Positions 46,218-58,200 of a stretch of 64,000 nucleotides of DNA are shown one piece after another. The translations under genes were made by a program, and so were the position numbers. Source of the DNA: Stagonosporopsis chrysanthemi (taxonomy: Eukaryota; Ascomycota; Dothideomycetes; Pleosporales; Didymellaceae); contig JAFISE010000087.1 in the NCBI GenBank assembly GCA_022560025.1, positions 1 through 64,000 on the forward strand, in the 5' to 3' direction. Numbering within the stretch: the stretch's first letter is position 1; the number at the start of each line of letters is the position of its first letter. The notes beneath the pieces were generated by a model, which had not been told where the DNA came from, made no database searches, and saw only the letters and a list, made by a program, of their open reading frames with translations.

Positions 46218-46814
46218 ATGACCGATGCCACCAAGCCCGCAGGCTGGCGGCTCGTCAATTCCGCTCGTCCCTCAACCCAGCCTCATCCTATTTCGCACGA
46301 TCTGGTAACCCAACCTGACCCGACGCCCGGTTGGTCAGCAATTCATCACGATTTCGAACAACGGCTGAGCCGTTTCGGCATCAAGGTCTCCGAAAGCGAG
46401 ACCCTCTCAGGGCCTTTGAACAACTCGTTGGTACAAACGCGTGGTGAAGCCTTTGCTAGCACGGATAGACACACCCGTGGTACGGCGTCGCGAAACCCGC
46501 ACTCGCCGAAAGATGAAGACTTCCCACCGCTGAAGGCACCCAATTTTTCGTCCTTCACCGACAAACGACGTGAGTTGAGAGTTGAGAGCCTAGAGCAACA
46601 ATTGCGCCAAGCCCGTACGGAGGTCCAGATCTGGAAGGAGAAATTCGAGGCTCAAGAACATGAGCTCCACGTGTCTTACGGCGAAACCATGAAATGGAGA
46701 ATGGAGTATGAGAATCTGTACAGCGCGGTCATTCGAGACCAGAAGATTCGTTCGCCGAAGGTCCCAACACCGAAGGCCCCAGCGAGGAGGCATGGAACTA
46801 AGTCTTTGGGGTGA
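46218..46814 (+). CDS. Hypothetical coiled-coil protein
   Basis: Single exon, 198 aa from the ATG at 46218. The N-terminal 120 residues are polar and probably disordered. About residues 114-180 have heptad-like spacing (RVESLEQQLRQARTEVQIW, then KFEAQEHELHVSYGETMKW), indicating a coiled coil. The tail is basic, with repeated Pro-Lys-x-Pro. No signal peptide or known domain was seen. The stop is 31 bp from the end of the convergent next gene, a close tail-to-tail arrangement in which the transcripts probably overlap. Confidence 0.65.
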   Translation: MTDATKPAGWRLVNSARPSTQPHPISHDLVTQPDPTPGWSAIHHDFEQRLSRFGIKVSESETLSGPLNNSLVQTRGEAFASTDRHTRGTASRNPHSPKDEDFPPLKAPNFSSFTDKRRELRVESLEQQLRQARTEVQIWKEKFEAQEHELHVSYGETMKWRMEYENLYSAVIRDQKIRSPKVPTPKAPARRHGTKSLG

Positions 46815-46845
46815 ATGCCATACAATACTGCAGGGCACAAAAGAA

Positions 46846-47760
46846 CTATACGGACAAAGGTCTAGCCCAGATATCATTCAAAAATCCCACGAACTTGATT
46901 GCCATCTTTCTCCCGCCTTCTTCGTTGGGTTCAACCCTTGCAGTGTAATCCTCTGCGGTCTTGCCATCTAAGACTTCATGCAATGCACAGGGTATTACCT
47001 CGGTACCTTCACGTTTGATGCTGCATGTGGATATCCTAAACAATGTGGCGATTGCTGTTTGAAGCTGGCCAGGCCAAGTATTGTAACCCAGCGCTTTGAG
47101 CTGGGTGTCGGCCCAACTCTGCTGCCCAAACCCGGACTCCAACGGATAGTAGATCATGCAAATCACGATAGCCCGTGGTCGTGTCTTTGCCGTCACACGA
47201 TCGACATACTCCTGTATCTTGGTACCAAACATGTGTTGGAAATACTTGAGTGAAGACGCAGTTCCTTTTTCAATCGAGGATCGAGGAGTCATCCATGCAA
47301 GCTGCAACATATACCAAACAGTGCATGGCAAGGGCCTGAGTGCGATATCATTTGCTCCTACACTGATTATCAGCACATCTTGTGGCCTGATGTTGTCGCG
47401 GATGAATTGATCGTGTGCAAGCAGCTCTTGGTCCCGTTGCCGAAGCATAGATTCCTCGACAGCAGCATTGATGCATGTTGCTCGGTCACCAAGAAGAGAG
47501 TTCATCCAGAATGCGACATCGTGTTTTGGTGTAGGATTGTTGAGCGTATGCTTGTAGATTTCGGGTACCTCGACTGGGGAGGCGTCGGAGTCCACCCAGT
47601 ACTTATTGTCAAGTGAGGAGTCGCCTGCAAGGTACACAATAGGAGTATCTGGTTTCTGCACTGTTGCAATAGCGTGGAAGGTTGTGAGATCCCGTATCTG
47701 ATGCCCTTTCCATTCGAAGTAGAATCTCGAGCGATTGATCTTGCCCAAATTCGCCGCCAT
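46846..47760 (-). CDS. SGNH/GDSL-like hydrolase
   Basis: Single exon, 304 aa from the first ATG at 47760. About residues 41-50 read YLAGDSSLDN, the block I nucleophile motif (GDSxxD form), and about 134-141 read SVGANDIA, the block III GxND motif of SGNH hydrolases. The expected block V Asp-x-x-His is not obvious: the matching C-terminal segment reads EDYTARVEP, with Arg where His would sit. There is no signal peptide, so it is probably intracellular. Substrate unknown; esterase or lipase-like activity would be the default guess, but catalysis is uncertain without the His. Confidence 0.72.
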   Translation of the reverse strand: MAANLGKINRSRFYFEWKGHQIRDLTTFHAIATVQKPDTPIVYLAGDSSLDNKYWVDSDASPVEVPEIYKHTLNNPTPKHDVAFWMNSLLGDRATCINAAVEESMLRQRDQELLAHDQFIRDNIRPQDVLIISVGANDIALRPLPCTVWYMLQLAWMTPRSSIEKGTASSLKYFQHMFGTKIQEYVDRVTAKTRPRAIVICMIYYPLESGFGQQSWADTQLKALGYNTWPGQLQTAIATLFRISTCSIKREGTEVIPCALHEVLDGKTAEDYTARVEPNEEGGRKMAIKFVGFLNDIWARPLSV

Positions 47761-48478
47761 AGTGAACGCCAAAATCTACAGGGACACGTAGGATGTTTAT
47801 GAGGTATGTGTACGCTGTCAAATTACAGCTTCCAAGGCAGCAGATGTGTAGTGATTTGAGCACATGGGGGGCATGCTGAGGAGCTGATACATTGCACTAC
47901 ATACTGCTTTGTTCCTGCGCGGAGGTCGCAGGCAGCAGCGGAATAATATCCAGCAAACATGACGTCACCTGCGTGATGACCACGCTCGTATCCTTCCTTT
48001 CAACCTACGCTACGCGTATCTTTGCTGGCCGTTCGTACCTAGAGTTTAATAAATATTACGGCTTTCTAGAGGTCGATGTCCATCAAGGGTGGGGCTTTAT
48101 CTGAGCCGTTCTCGCCCCCACTCATTAAATGCGCCGCCACTTGATGCACATTAGTGGCCACTTCATTTGCAACCAGAACATGGGTGCGATGACCACCATG
48201 GCAAAATACCTGAGACAACTCACTTCCAGCGTCTATCAAGGAGGTGCTCTCATTGGGCTAATGATCGAATAACAGTCTCACGCTTGAGGTTTCGTTTTTT
48301 TAAAGGTTTAGACGATCTGTCAGCGAAAAGTGCTGGTCGAGACTGTGCAGATCGCCAGAGATTATTGGGGGCAGTATCTCCGCCAAGTGAGCTTGGCGAC
48401 AACGGGGGTTCTATCTCTGTGTATAAGTAAATCCGATGTCTGTGCGAAGGTCAGAGACGATTCTTAAACACATCTACA
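47761..48478. other. Divergent intergenic region
   Basis: Promoter space for the SGNH gene (-) and the nucleoside hydrolase gene (+). A TATA-like GTATAAGTAA at 48421-48430 lies 58 bp before the nucleoside hydrolase ATG. No gene was found. Confidence 0.5.
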
Positions 48479-49709
48479 ATGCTCCTTCAAGTGTTTGCAG
48501 GGCTAGCAGCTTGTGCCATCGCAGTACCAACCTACCATCACGGAGGAGAACAGAGACCGAAGACTATCATCATTGACACCGACTTGCTCGACTTTGTAAG
48601 TCATTCTTACCCGAAGATACTGCTTGTAATCACGGGCCGGCGCTGAAGATTACGGGAGGTGGATGACCCGCTTGCCATTGGACTCGCAAATGTCTTTCAG
48701 GCGCGGCACGAAGCAAAAGTGATCGGCATTGCCTCTAGTAAGTCCATCAACTTTTGTCTGGAAATGACAGTGTGTAACCTCCATTGGGTAGGTGTATTCA
48801 GCCGATATGTGCCGCCCGCAATAGACGCCATTAACACCTACTATGGGTACGGCAATATTCCTGTTGCGATACAGAAGCCAGTTGATAATACTGTAAGCAA
48901 CTTAAACTTGCAGGTATTTTTTTCAAGCATAGTATTGATTTACTACCACAGACGAGGAATCCCACCTTCCCTCAAGAGAATGAGTATCTCACGGGCCTTA
49001 CCTTCAACTTCCCGCAAGACATAGGGGACGGTAGCAACACCACGGATCCAGTAGCACTCTACAGAATGCTGCTTGCTAACAGCCCGGATCGCAGCGTTAC
49101 GATCGCAAATATAGGTTTCCACGATAATCTCTATAATCTCCTCCTCTCGCCTCCTGACAAGATATCCCCTTTTTCAGGCAAAGAACTTGTGAGAAGGAAG
49201 GTCGCTGAGCACGTCGTGCAGGGCAATCCGAACGGCACTTCGTTCAACTTCGAGGGAAATGACCCGAAATTTGCGCAATTTGTGCTGACCAACTGGCCCG
49301 GCCTTATTACGTACGTGCCGGACGCAATCGGCAGCACGGTGTTCTTTGGGTCAAGGTTGACGACAAAGCTCAACACTACCACGAACCCTGTAGCCTATGC
49401 TGCGGCCACGAGCATCGGAGTCGGCAACGTACACGAGAGTTGGGACTGTAAGTCAACCAGAATTGTACATCCTCTAGAACTCGGCTAAGACGTGATACAT
49501 ATCCAGCTACTGCATTGTACTATGCCGTTCGTGGGCTGGAAAGCGTGTATCGCTTCGAAAGAGATCGGGGCGAGATTGGCTTTCTCAAGAATGGGACTGC
49601 GTTTTGGGACTACAAATCTCGGTCAAGACTACAACGATCGGTCGAGTTAAGAGTCAGTAACACGACATTTGCAACAAAGTTGGAAAAGCTGCTGTTATCT
49701 GAGCCTTGA
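48479..49709 (+). CDS. Secreted inosine-uridine-preferring nucleoside hydrolase family protein
   Basis: Assembled from five exons: 48479-48595, 48659-48737, 48792-48892, 48952-49447 and 49507-49709, giving 331 aa. All four introns are GT-AG. The start ATG opens the signal peptide MLLQVFAGLAACAIAVP. Splicing builds IIIDTDLLDFVDDPLAIGLA, the variant calcium-binding Asp cluster of the fungal branch of the family, then SVFSRYVPPAIDAINTYYG and VAIQKPVDNT. Later landmarks are VTIANIGFHDNL and SWDSTALYYAVRG near the C-terminus. It should split ribonucleosides into base and ribose, outside the cell if the signal peptide is right, which suggests scavenging of host or environmental nucleosides. Confidence 0.88.
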
Positions 49710-49933
49710 TTTTAAATTGATCGATCGTTTCCTGGGTAAGCTGAAATCAACCTATGAAAGGCGATTTTCAACAGCTCGCTCACTTTGTATGGCATCTCAA
49801 GCCTTATTCTCCTGGTTCTCATGCTCATTCATCTGTGTGAGGCCGGAAAGCATTCGCTTCGATGAGGCGCCGCAAATCTTACTACCACGATGCAACTTTT
49901 CGTTCGGCAACTGTTACCCGCGTACCTCAGCAC

Positions 49934-50776
49934 TCAACCCGTTTGGCACACTGCTGCATCAAATACAACTTCCTTGCGCACACTGACGACCTCCATGTAG
50001 TCTTCTTCATCGTAGTCGGTATCATCATCGCCCTGATACCCTCGGCAAGCTTTTCCACATCTGCTTCGGTCGCCGTAGTGAACAGCAATATCACGAGGGC
50101 ATTTGTATGTCTTGCGTACTTTCGGAACATAGTGCCAGTCCTCACTCATACTCCAGGTCATCTGAGTTGCTTCAATGACCTGGAGTTCACGAATACGTGG
50201 CTTATCCGTGTAGATAAGGACGGCGTCGAGGTATTTCTTGTCCTTGATCCATTGGACAAGAGCGTCGATCTGAAAGTATCCTGCTTCAGCTTGCAGGCGC
50301 TGGTAGAGATCGAAGTCGAAGCCGCGATCTTTGGACCAGAAGAGTGGAAAAACTGATGGACGACGCATGAACCGGATCAAGTGCTCGAACAGCTTAGGGT
50401 CTGCGTCGAGGAAGTAGGTGCCATCGCGCTGCGGCGTCCAGTTGAATTTAGCAGATAGCTGGCGCCGGAACAGTCCTGAGGTTGCGGTGAGGAGATCGGC
50501 GGAGACTTTGAACAACTTGCCAGCAACGTCAAGCGTGACAATGCCCGGATGTGATACTTCAGGAGCGCCAGTAACGTTACTGGGCAGCAGTGGAGTTGGC
50601 GAAGTGTGCGCGGCTACTGGCCTTGATGAGATGAGTCGCTGGAACTGAGCTCCGAGAGAATCAGCGAAGCCATTGGTGTGGTTGTCCATTGTGGTGGCTC
50701 TTGGATAATTGAGAGTTTGACAAGCTGGAAGGTGAGAGAATTCGCAGCCAGATGACAGCCCTATCATGCCAGACAT
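49934..50776 (-). CDS. BTB/POZ (potassium-channel tetramerisation type) domain protein
   Basis: Single exon, 280 aa from the ATG at 50776; an ATG at 50689 would give 251 aa and better fits the start of the conserved part. About residues 75-190 match a BTB_2 (T1) domain: IVTLDVAGKLFKVSADLLT, SGLFRRQL, DGTYFLDADPKLFEHLIRFM and LQAEAGYFQIDALVQWI. The C-terminal region has acidic and Cys-containing stretches without a known domain. Proteins of this class often act as cullin-3 adaptors or oligomerisation platforms; the partner is unknown. Confidence 0.85.
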   Translation of the reverse strand: MSGMIGLSSGCEFSHLPACQTLNYPRATTMDNHTNGFADSLGAQFQRLISSRPVAAHTSPTPLLPSNVTGAPEVSHPGIVTLDVAGKLFKVSADLLTATSGLFRRQLSAKFNWTPQRDGTYFLDADPKLFEHLIRFMRRPSVFPLFWSKDRGFDFDLYQRLQAEAGYFQIDALVQWIKDKKYLDAVLIYTDKPRIRELQVIEATQMTWSMSEDWHYVPKVRKTYKCPRDIAVHYGDRSRCGKACRGYQGDDDTDYDEEDYMEVVSVRKEVVFDAAVCQTG

Positions 50777-50878
50777 TCGCTCACCGTGAAGACCCGTTCT
50801 AGCTACTCACCGCCAAACAGCCACACCGGAAACTTCTTGGGCTGCTATAGCGGGCACGGCTAACATTCACTTTCATCA

Positions 50879-51595
50879 TCACTTCCTCCGTGCCTGGACA
50901 TCTCTGACATCGCTGCACAGCTCAAACCCGCCTTGTCGCTCCAACTCAGACTTCGCCGCCCGTGCGCTTGAAACTTTGGCTCTTGCTCCCGTCACACGCT
51001 TCTCCTTCGCTTCCTTGCGCTGGGTGCACGCCCTCATCCTTTCCTCGTACCTCGCATGTTCGAACGGCAGTCGTTCTCGCAAGTCCTTGATCCTCGAATC
51101 TGCAATTTCGTTTGCAATCTTAATCGCCTCATCTCTTTCACGGTTGATATGCGCAATCTCGTCTTCCGTTGTGGCATGGATGGTTGTGAGCTTTTGCGAC
51201 ATTACCGTTTGCTCTGTCGTCACATTGCTGAGCTTCATTATCATCAAACACGAAAGGGCCGAACTTGGCGTTGTAAGACTCGTGAGGCGGAGACGATGCA
51301 CTACACAGCCGGGCATATGCCTCGTCGGCGCTCGCACGGGTGACGAGCTCATTGGATGAAATGCCGTCGAATGATGCTTCGTTGCCGTACCATGTCCGGA
51401 TCCAGATCGCACCGGCGTCGCTCCATTCATCTGGGTCTACTGTCTTGCGCCTCAAAAAAGCGGACAGAGACGAGGGGATGTGGTTGGGGAGAGGATGTTA
51501 CCGACTTCCTGACAGCGCTCCTGGTAGGTCTGAGCGGCTTGCACGTTAGTGAGGTGGGCTTTGAGGGGTTGGGTGCGACTGTGCGCGGGCATCAT
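50879..51595 (-). CDS. Hypothetical Lys/Glu/Arg-rich helical protein (three exons)
   Basis: Hand-built model of 203 aa: exons 51595-51506, 51443-51206 and 51162-50879, with introns 51444-51505 (weak GTCGGT donor) and 51163-51205 (43 bp). It joins MMPAHSRTQPLKAHL to TVDPDEWSDAGAIWIRTWYG and then to DEIAHINRERDEAIKIANEI. The last 95 residues are strongly charged and probably form a long helix or coiled coil. The middle part, with several Trp and Tyr, looks like real protein. The frame without exon 1 has no ATG, which is why exon 1 is needed. The family was not recognised. The two splice choices are the weakest points. Confidence 0.5.
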
Positions 51596-52203
51596 ACAAA
51601 ACGGCCGCGACGGCCAAGGCTAATCCATGCTCTCACTAGATCTTTTACTTGTTCTTCCTCAGGCAGGGAAGATTCGCAATCCCAGTGTTCCTGACAAAGT
51701 TAGCTGCGGCCAACGGAGCTTCAGTTTTCTGCTCGGATTATGGTAGATCGGAGCAATGGGGTCAAAACTACCATTAGGTAATGATCAGATGGCATGTAGC
51801 CAAACACCTTGTCCATGTCGTGCGAATCAGCCATTTGAGGATTTGATGATCATCGAACTGCATGGGTTTGCGAGGCTCAGACGAGACATGGCTTTCGCCA
51901 AGAAACACAACACTCAGGCAGCAGGAGTGGCTGCCTGAATGTGCAGGTAGGACATTCCATCATCGAAGAAAGGGGCCGGTGTTACAACTGCAATGTATGG
52001 CTCATAAACATGTTCGGTAGATTGAAATGCATTGCTCTGCTCCTGTCTAATCAGATCCAAGAAAAGACGGGTGGAAGAAGAGGGGTACATGGGCATAGCA
52101 ATGATACGAGGCCCACCTAACATGCCATGCAAATGCACAAACCCTTACACCGTCCAATAATCATGCTATAATCCTGCTTCCCACGTCGACCCACTGCAGG
52201 CCA
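51596..52203. other. Intergenic region between helical protein gene and dynein 3' end
   Basis: No supported gene; only short frames are present. It presumably contains the dynein 3' untranslated region and the promoter of the leftward gene. Confidence 0.5.
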
Positions 52204-55200
52204 CTACGATTCAGCCTCGGCCATGATCTGCTCACCCTCGTCGAGCATCTCCACCACTCTCTTCAAATTGCCAACCATCTCCTTCGCCTGTCCCACCAGC
52301 AATAACTTCTCCGCATTGGCCGGAAGACCCAGATATGTAGGCGGCTCGCGCTCCGGCAGATCGTTGACCCACTGCATGAAGTCCTTCCAGCCTGTTGTGC
52401 TGGGCAAAGCCAGACCCTCGCTGTGTTCGGTGTCTTTGACGATCTTGAAGTTGTCTTCAAATGCTGCAGGGGTCATGCACTCCTCCACAATGGATGCGAG
52501 TGTGCGCCAGTCGGCTTCGTCGTCGATCTTACCACCGTACATCTCGATAATGAGGGTTGTGATCATCTCCCATGGAATCTTGGCAGGGGCAATGTTGGAG
52601 CGGCCCTGGGCCACGGCGTCAATCCAGGTATCGACAATGAAGCTACAGCATTCGTACTGTTGTGGGTCAGTATATAATCATTACATGCATAGCCGGAAAA
52701 CTTACGTCGCTGTCGTTGAACTCCCAGAAGCCCTTCCAACCAAGCGTGGGTGCGTAGCGAAGACGCTCCTGGACGACGGCGTGCAAGAAAGACAAGATGA
52801 GATAGACGCGCGCCTTCTCAACAGGGGCTTTGACGGCCTTCTCTGCAAGAGAAGACAGGGAGTCTTTCATGTTGGCACGGATGCCGGCAGGTTGCTCGTA
52901 AGAGAGGACGCGGGAGGCTCGCAGTAGATTGACAGGGATCTTCGGGCTGGATTCCATGGACAAGAAGAGGCGGAAGTCAGGGTTCGGCTTGAGAGCTTCG
53001 AGCCTCTTCTCAAGCGACTGCAGCCATTGAGGAGCCAAGTGAACATTCTTGACAAGTACCCAGTTGCCGGTTGTAGCAGCATTAGCAATTGCTTTATCTG
53101 CCGTGGAGGCACCTTCATTGGAGCCCATGGCAATGTTAGCGCAGGATACGCGTTCCCGCTCGACGAGATTGTCGACCTTGTAACTGGCATCGAATCCGGG
53201 GCTGGAGCTAAGGGCAACAGGGGTGATAGCGTTGACTTGTTTGACAATATCGCTAAGATCACCACTGGCGTCCAGAATGCCTTTGCCAAACACTTCCGTA
53301 ACAAAGCGCTCAACTGCAGGCACGAAACGATCGACGCGGAAGAGCTTGACAAGAATGAGGGCTCGCAATTGTCTGTCGAACTTGTTGAGATCGGCAGGCC
53401 AAGCCTGTGGTACGAACCGCTCAGCAAGCTCCTCGGTCAAGAAAGCATCCCAAGCATAATCTTCGATCTTTTCGAGTTCATCTCGGAAGATTGACAGCTT
53501 GCCTGCACGTTGCAATACTTCTTCCTTACGTTCCGTCTCTGTAGAAACATCGACTGCTTCGACGTCCACATCGAGGATCCTATCGATGAGTGTCTTGTCC
53601 ATCTTGTATGGTGCAGCCTGAACGAGCAGCATCGCAAAGGTGACTCGGTCCTTCTGCAACAGCGAGAGTGAGGTGCGGCGATAGGCATCAACGAAGAGCT
53701 CCGTGATGATCTGATCGATGCGAGCAGCATGACTCGTGACTGAACCGTTTTTGACCTTTCGAAGTACGGCCTCAAAGATCTGCGTGAAGTACTGCAGGGA
53801 GAACTGGTAGAAATGGTTGAGGTGATGCAGTTGCTCCAAGACAGCGAAAATTGCCGAGCATGAGCGAGCAACGACAGTGTACTCCTTCGTGATGTTGTCG
53901 ACTTCTGTCATCACACCTGCGGTCTCGGAAACCTTGTCTGAGATCTCCTTAGCTTCTTTCTTCAGGGTCTCAAGGGTCTCGATGACGTTGTCGTCATCGA
54001 GAATGTTACCACGAGATTCGTTGAGTGCTTGCAGGAGACGCTTCTCCAGCTGGCGGAGATGGACAGCAAACTCGCCCTGCATTTTGATGAGGTTGGAACG
54101 GCGCTCATCAACATCGGGCCTCTCGGACTTGAGGACTTCGTTGAGTGTCTGTGTTTGCAAGCTGCTCTGCGTGACCGTGAAATTGACGAATGTGGTGCGA
54201 CTGCAGATATCGGGCGCAAAGTTGGCCGAGGGGTCGCGTGTTGACAAGTACATGCGGAATGACGGTGAGAAATCGATCTCCTGTTTGCCGAGCTGGATAA
54301 GCACACGACCACCAGTCCTCTGGTATTCTTTGTTAAGAACGTGATTCAGAACAGGGTCGAGGTATTCGGCATCCTGAATCAGGATAGGGTTGCCGAAGCG
54401 CAGGGAACTCTCAAGCTGCTTTACGAAAGAGTCATCCAAGAAACTTGTGACTGTAAGGCGGCTACCCTTGCACTCATTCTGCAAGAACTCGGTGGTTCTA
54501 CCTGACGGATCGATGATGAGCGGATAACGGTTGAAGCGCTGGAGTACGATAGCATTTTCAGTGCATAGGTCGTCAACTGGCAGGCCATTGCGCTGCCATG
54601 TCAGTCGATCATCGGCGGTCGAAAGATACTCGGTAATCGGGTTGGGCGTCTTGAAAGTGATACCAGAGTTCCTGAGCTGATCGTACCAGTCCTCTGTCAA
54701 GGCCTTTCTGTACTGCTGATCATAGTAGCCGGCGTAGGCGATGAAGGCCGCAGCCACGAGAACATCGCCGACAATAGTGTCGATTTGTGAGTCGAACGAC
54801 CTGCTGCTCTCTCCCCATCGAGTCTGCTCGGATGAGAGACTGTCAAGTAGACGTACGCTGCGGTCAACCTTAAACTGAACGGTTGACATTTCAGTCTTGA
54901 TCGACTGCGTTTCGCTGATCAGAATACCGTAGTCCTCCTCGTAGCGTTTGATGTTCGCATCGAGCTTCTGGATCAGAGCCTGCGTCTCGACTGCACCCTG
55001 TTCAGTCTCATACAGCTTTTGTTCGAGCTCAACGACTTCTTTTCGAAGGGGTTCGACTCGGTTGAGGATCTCGGAGTACATGACTTGTGCCTCGACCCAC
55101 TGCACAAGAGGTCCGCAGGCTTTCGACGCGCGGTTGACCTTCTCGAAAGTAAAATCCTCTTTGCTCAGGTAGTCGTTGTTCATCTTGCGGCGCAGCTGAG

Positions 55201-58200
55201 CCGTCATCTTCTCCTCGTTGTCGAACGTGACAATCCTGCCGATGAAGTCGTCTTTTCGAACGATACCTTGGATTGTCTTCCAGCTGTCAGGCTTCTCACC
55301 CAGAAGCGTACATACAGCTTCAAGGGCAAGCTTGACACCGTTTGGTGGATTGCCCATGGATCGAACTTCGGTGAGATGCTGGCGCTTAATGTTCTGCACG
55401 CTCTTCTGTGCCTCAAGTACAGCAGGCTCTGCCATGGCCAAGTCCCGATTGGCCTCCGCGCTTCGGACTTCAATTGCTGCGCGTTCTCGTTCAAGCTGAG
55501 CCTCCAGTACTTTTGCGCCTTCCTTTTTCTCCTCAGCCTGGCGCTGGTCCGCAACCATTTGCTGTAGCTTCTGGTTTGCTTCTGCTGATTTCTGTTCAAG
55601 TTGCATCTTCTTCTGAGCAAGACTCGCTCGCAAGTCTCTAACCTTGTCGAATGTGTCTCTCAGCTTTTCCAGACCGACATTGATGTGGCGTTGTTGCTCC
55701 TCGAGATCCTCCCGCTTCTCGTTGTACAACTTGACGTATTGTGCAACGAAATCCAAGAAGTGGCGGGGTGTCAAGTACATCTTGCGGTTCTGCGTCTTCT
55801 GCAGCTTGTCGTTCTTGCTTCGCAGAGAGTGGTGGACGGCGACCATAGCATTGACTACGCTCTCCCGGTGAGAGGGCGGAAGGCTTAGTCCGCTGTAAGC
55901 AACTGGAATGCTGTCTGGTGCAACGTAATTTGATCGATCCAAGTCCACGGAGTGGGTCAGTTCTGAACCGACCTGGAACAAAGCCTGATCAGACCAGTCG
56001 CCGAACCAATTAAGTACGCAACGGTTGAAGAGGGCAGGACTGGTAGCTGCCTTCGACGACAGACCCTCCTCAGGCGGATTCATCGTGAACACAACGTGGA
56101 GGTTCTTGACAATTTGCTCCGTAAACCATTTGTAAAGCTCCTCTTGAGAGTCTAAGATGATACCCTGTCGCTGAGCGCCCTCTTTGATGGATGTCATAAG
56201 AGTAGCGTATTCATCGCCTTCGAAGAGACCGGGAACCTCAGCGTTGGCAAGTAGCGTATTCATACGTTCCAAGAAACCTGAGTCGAGAACGTTCGCTTCG
56301 TCGAGAATAAAGCAGATCTTTTCGCCCTTGCAACCGCAGCGACGGAGTACGTTGCGCAGGTCATCGTCAAAGTCATCGCCCGTGTACTTCCCATGAACCT
56401 TGATCTGGTACACGCTCAGACCGTTCATCCAGGCTACGAAACGCGACAGCGTAGTCTTGCCGGAACCACTAACACCAATCAAGATGAGATGACCCTGGGG
56501 CTGCCGGAACACACGGTCGATACGAAGAACGTGTTCCAGGACGTCATTAAAGAGGATCAGCGGTACATCGACCTCTTCTTCGCAGAAGGTTGCGAGACGA
56601 GCTTTGACAAACTCTCGAAGCTGTTCACGCTCCACAGGAACATAGTGCTTAGAGAGCCAGTTCGAGTATAAGATGGGGCCACCGAGAGCCTTTTCCTCGT
56701 CGACGGTGGGGAAGTGTTCTAATGCGATGCGATGCACGCTCTCCGCGGTCCAAGCTCGCTCGTCCTCTGCTATGAGACGATCCTGGAACAATCGCAGGGC
56801 TTCGTGTGCCCAAATCCTGATAAGACCTTCGACCGGGAGTGTCTCAAGAGGGCGCAGCGCTTCGTAGATGCCACGAACCCAGCGAGTAAGCTCACGGGGC
56901 GAGTAAACGTAGTGGGGCTGAATGTCAGGGGTGAACCTCTTCTGTGATTCGGAGTACAGCTGCACCATCGCCTTGGTCAGGGCATCCGAGTAGCCGCGCA
57001 GTGTCGGAATGATCTTCAGTACAGCGCTTGTGAAAGTGCCGTAAATTTGTAGCAAAGATTGCTCGCCAGGGTAATCGACCATGACCAGCGGGGCGTGGCG
57101 CAAGAAACGTAGACCCATAGGCGTACGACCAGCGTCTGTAGGAGGATTACAAGCACCAACAAATTGAATGCGATCAAGAGTAACCCATGTCTTGTCGGAG
57201 GTCCTCCAGAAACCGTTATGTTCCACAAGCTGGCGCAGGAAGGAGATAGCACGTTGAGTGCCATATTTGTCGGGTGCGGGCAAGTTGATCTCGTCGCAGA
57301 AAATGATAAGCCAACGACCGATTTGAGTTGGACTAAGCTGGACTCCATTTACAGTCTTCTTGTACTCGCAGTACTGCTCGAAGGTCTTGATGAGCAGGTC
57401 GGGAGTTGTTGCGCTGGAGAAGTTGAGGCCAACGGTTTGCATATGAGGTAACTTGCGGAGAGCACTGAAAAGAGTCATAGTCTTTCCGGAACCTGGTGGT
57501 CCGCAAAGCAGCAGGGGTTTATGTTCCGCAAGCCATGAGTACAGAACATCCTCATGACGAACAGTATCGAGAGTGGGGATAACAACATCAGTCTGGACGA
57601 TGGAGTGGGTGTTGACTTCGACATTGGGAACTTGGTTCTGCCACATATCCCAATCTGGCTTTTCGGGCCTAGCATCGTAGTCGATCAGGGAGTTCGACTC
57701 GTTCAAAGGTGGTAGCTCGACGTCGGTCATGCCAGCCACCAGATCACCAAACTTCTTACGGTCTGATAGTGGGCAATCACCAACAAGTGCCCAGACAATA
57801 GCCACAAGTAACTTCTTCGATAGGTAGGCCTCCATCTTGTCGTCTTCGAGTGGGAAATCTTGATGCTGAACATTGTACTCGATGACGTTGCGACATGCCT
57901 TGTTGAGGAGTGAAAAGAGCGTGTTCAGAGCTCGGATATCGGTGTATTCCATGATGTGATTGAACTTGCGGGCCATGCTTAGCGCCTTCTCGATAAAGCG
58001 ATCCTGCGTAAGCTTGATCTTCAAGAAGTCTGCAATCACGCTCTGAACCGCAAGCGTTTGCTGTGCCATCTGTCCAGGTGCGACCGAATCATCCTCGATA
58101 TCTTCGAAAGCAGTCGTTTTGAGGTTTCGGATGTAGTTTTCGATCATCATGTCCACGTTGACAGTGTCATCGCTGAACCACACCATACCGCAACGAGACA

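Noticed and set aside
52223..52927. 234-codon plus-strand frame over the dynein 3' end
   Set aside because: Antisense shadow of the dynein C-terminal exons and their intron.
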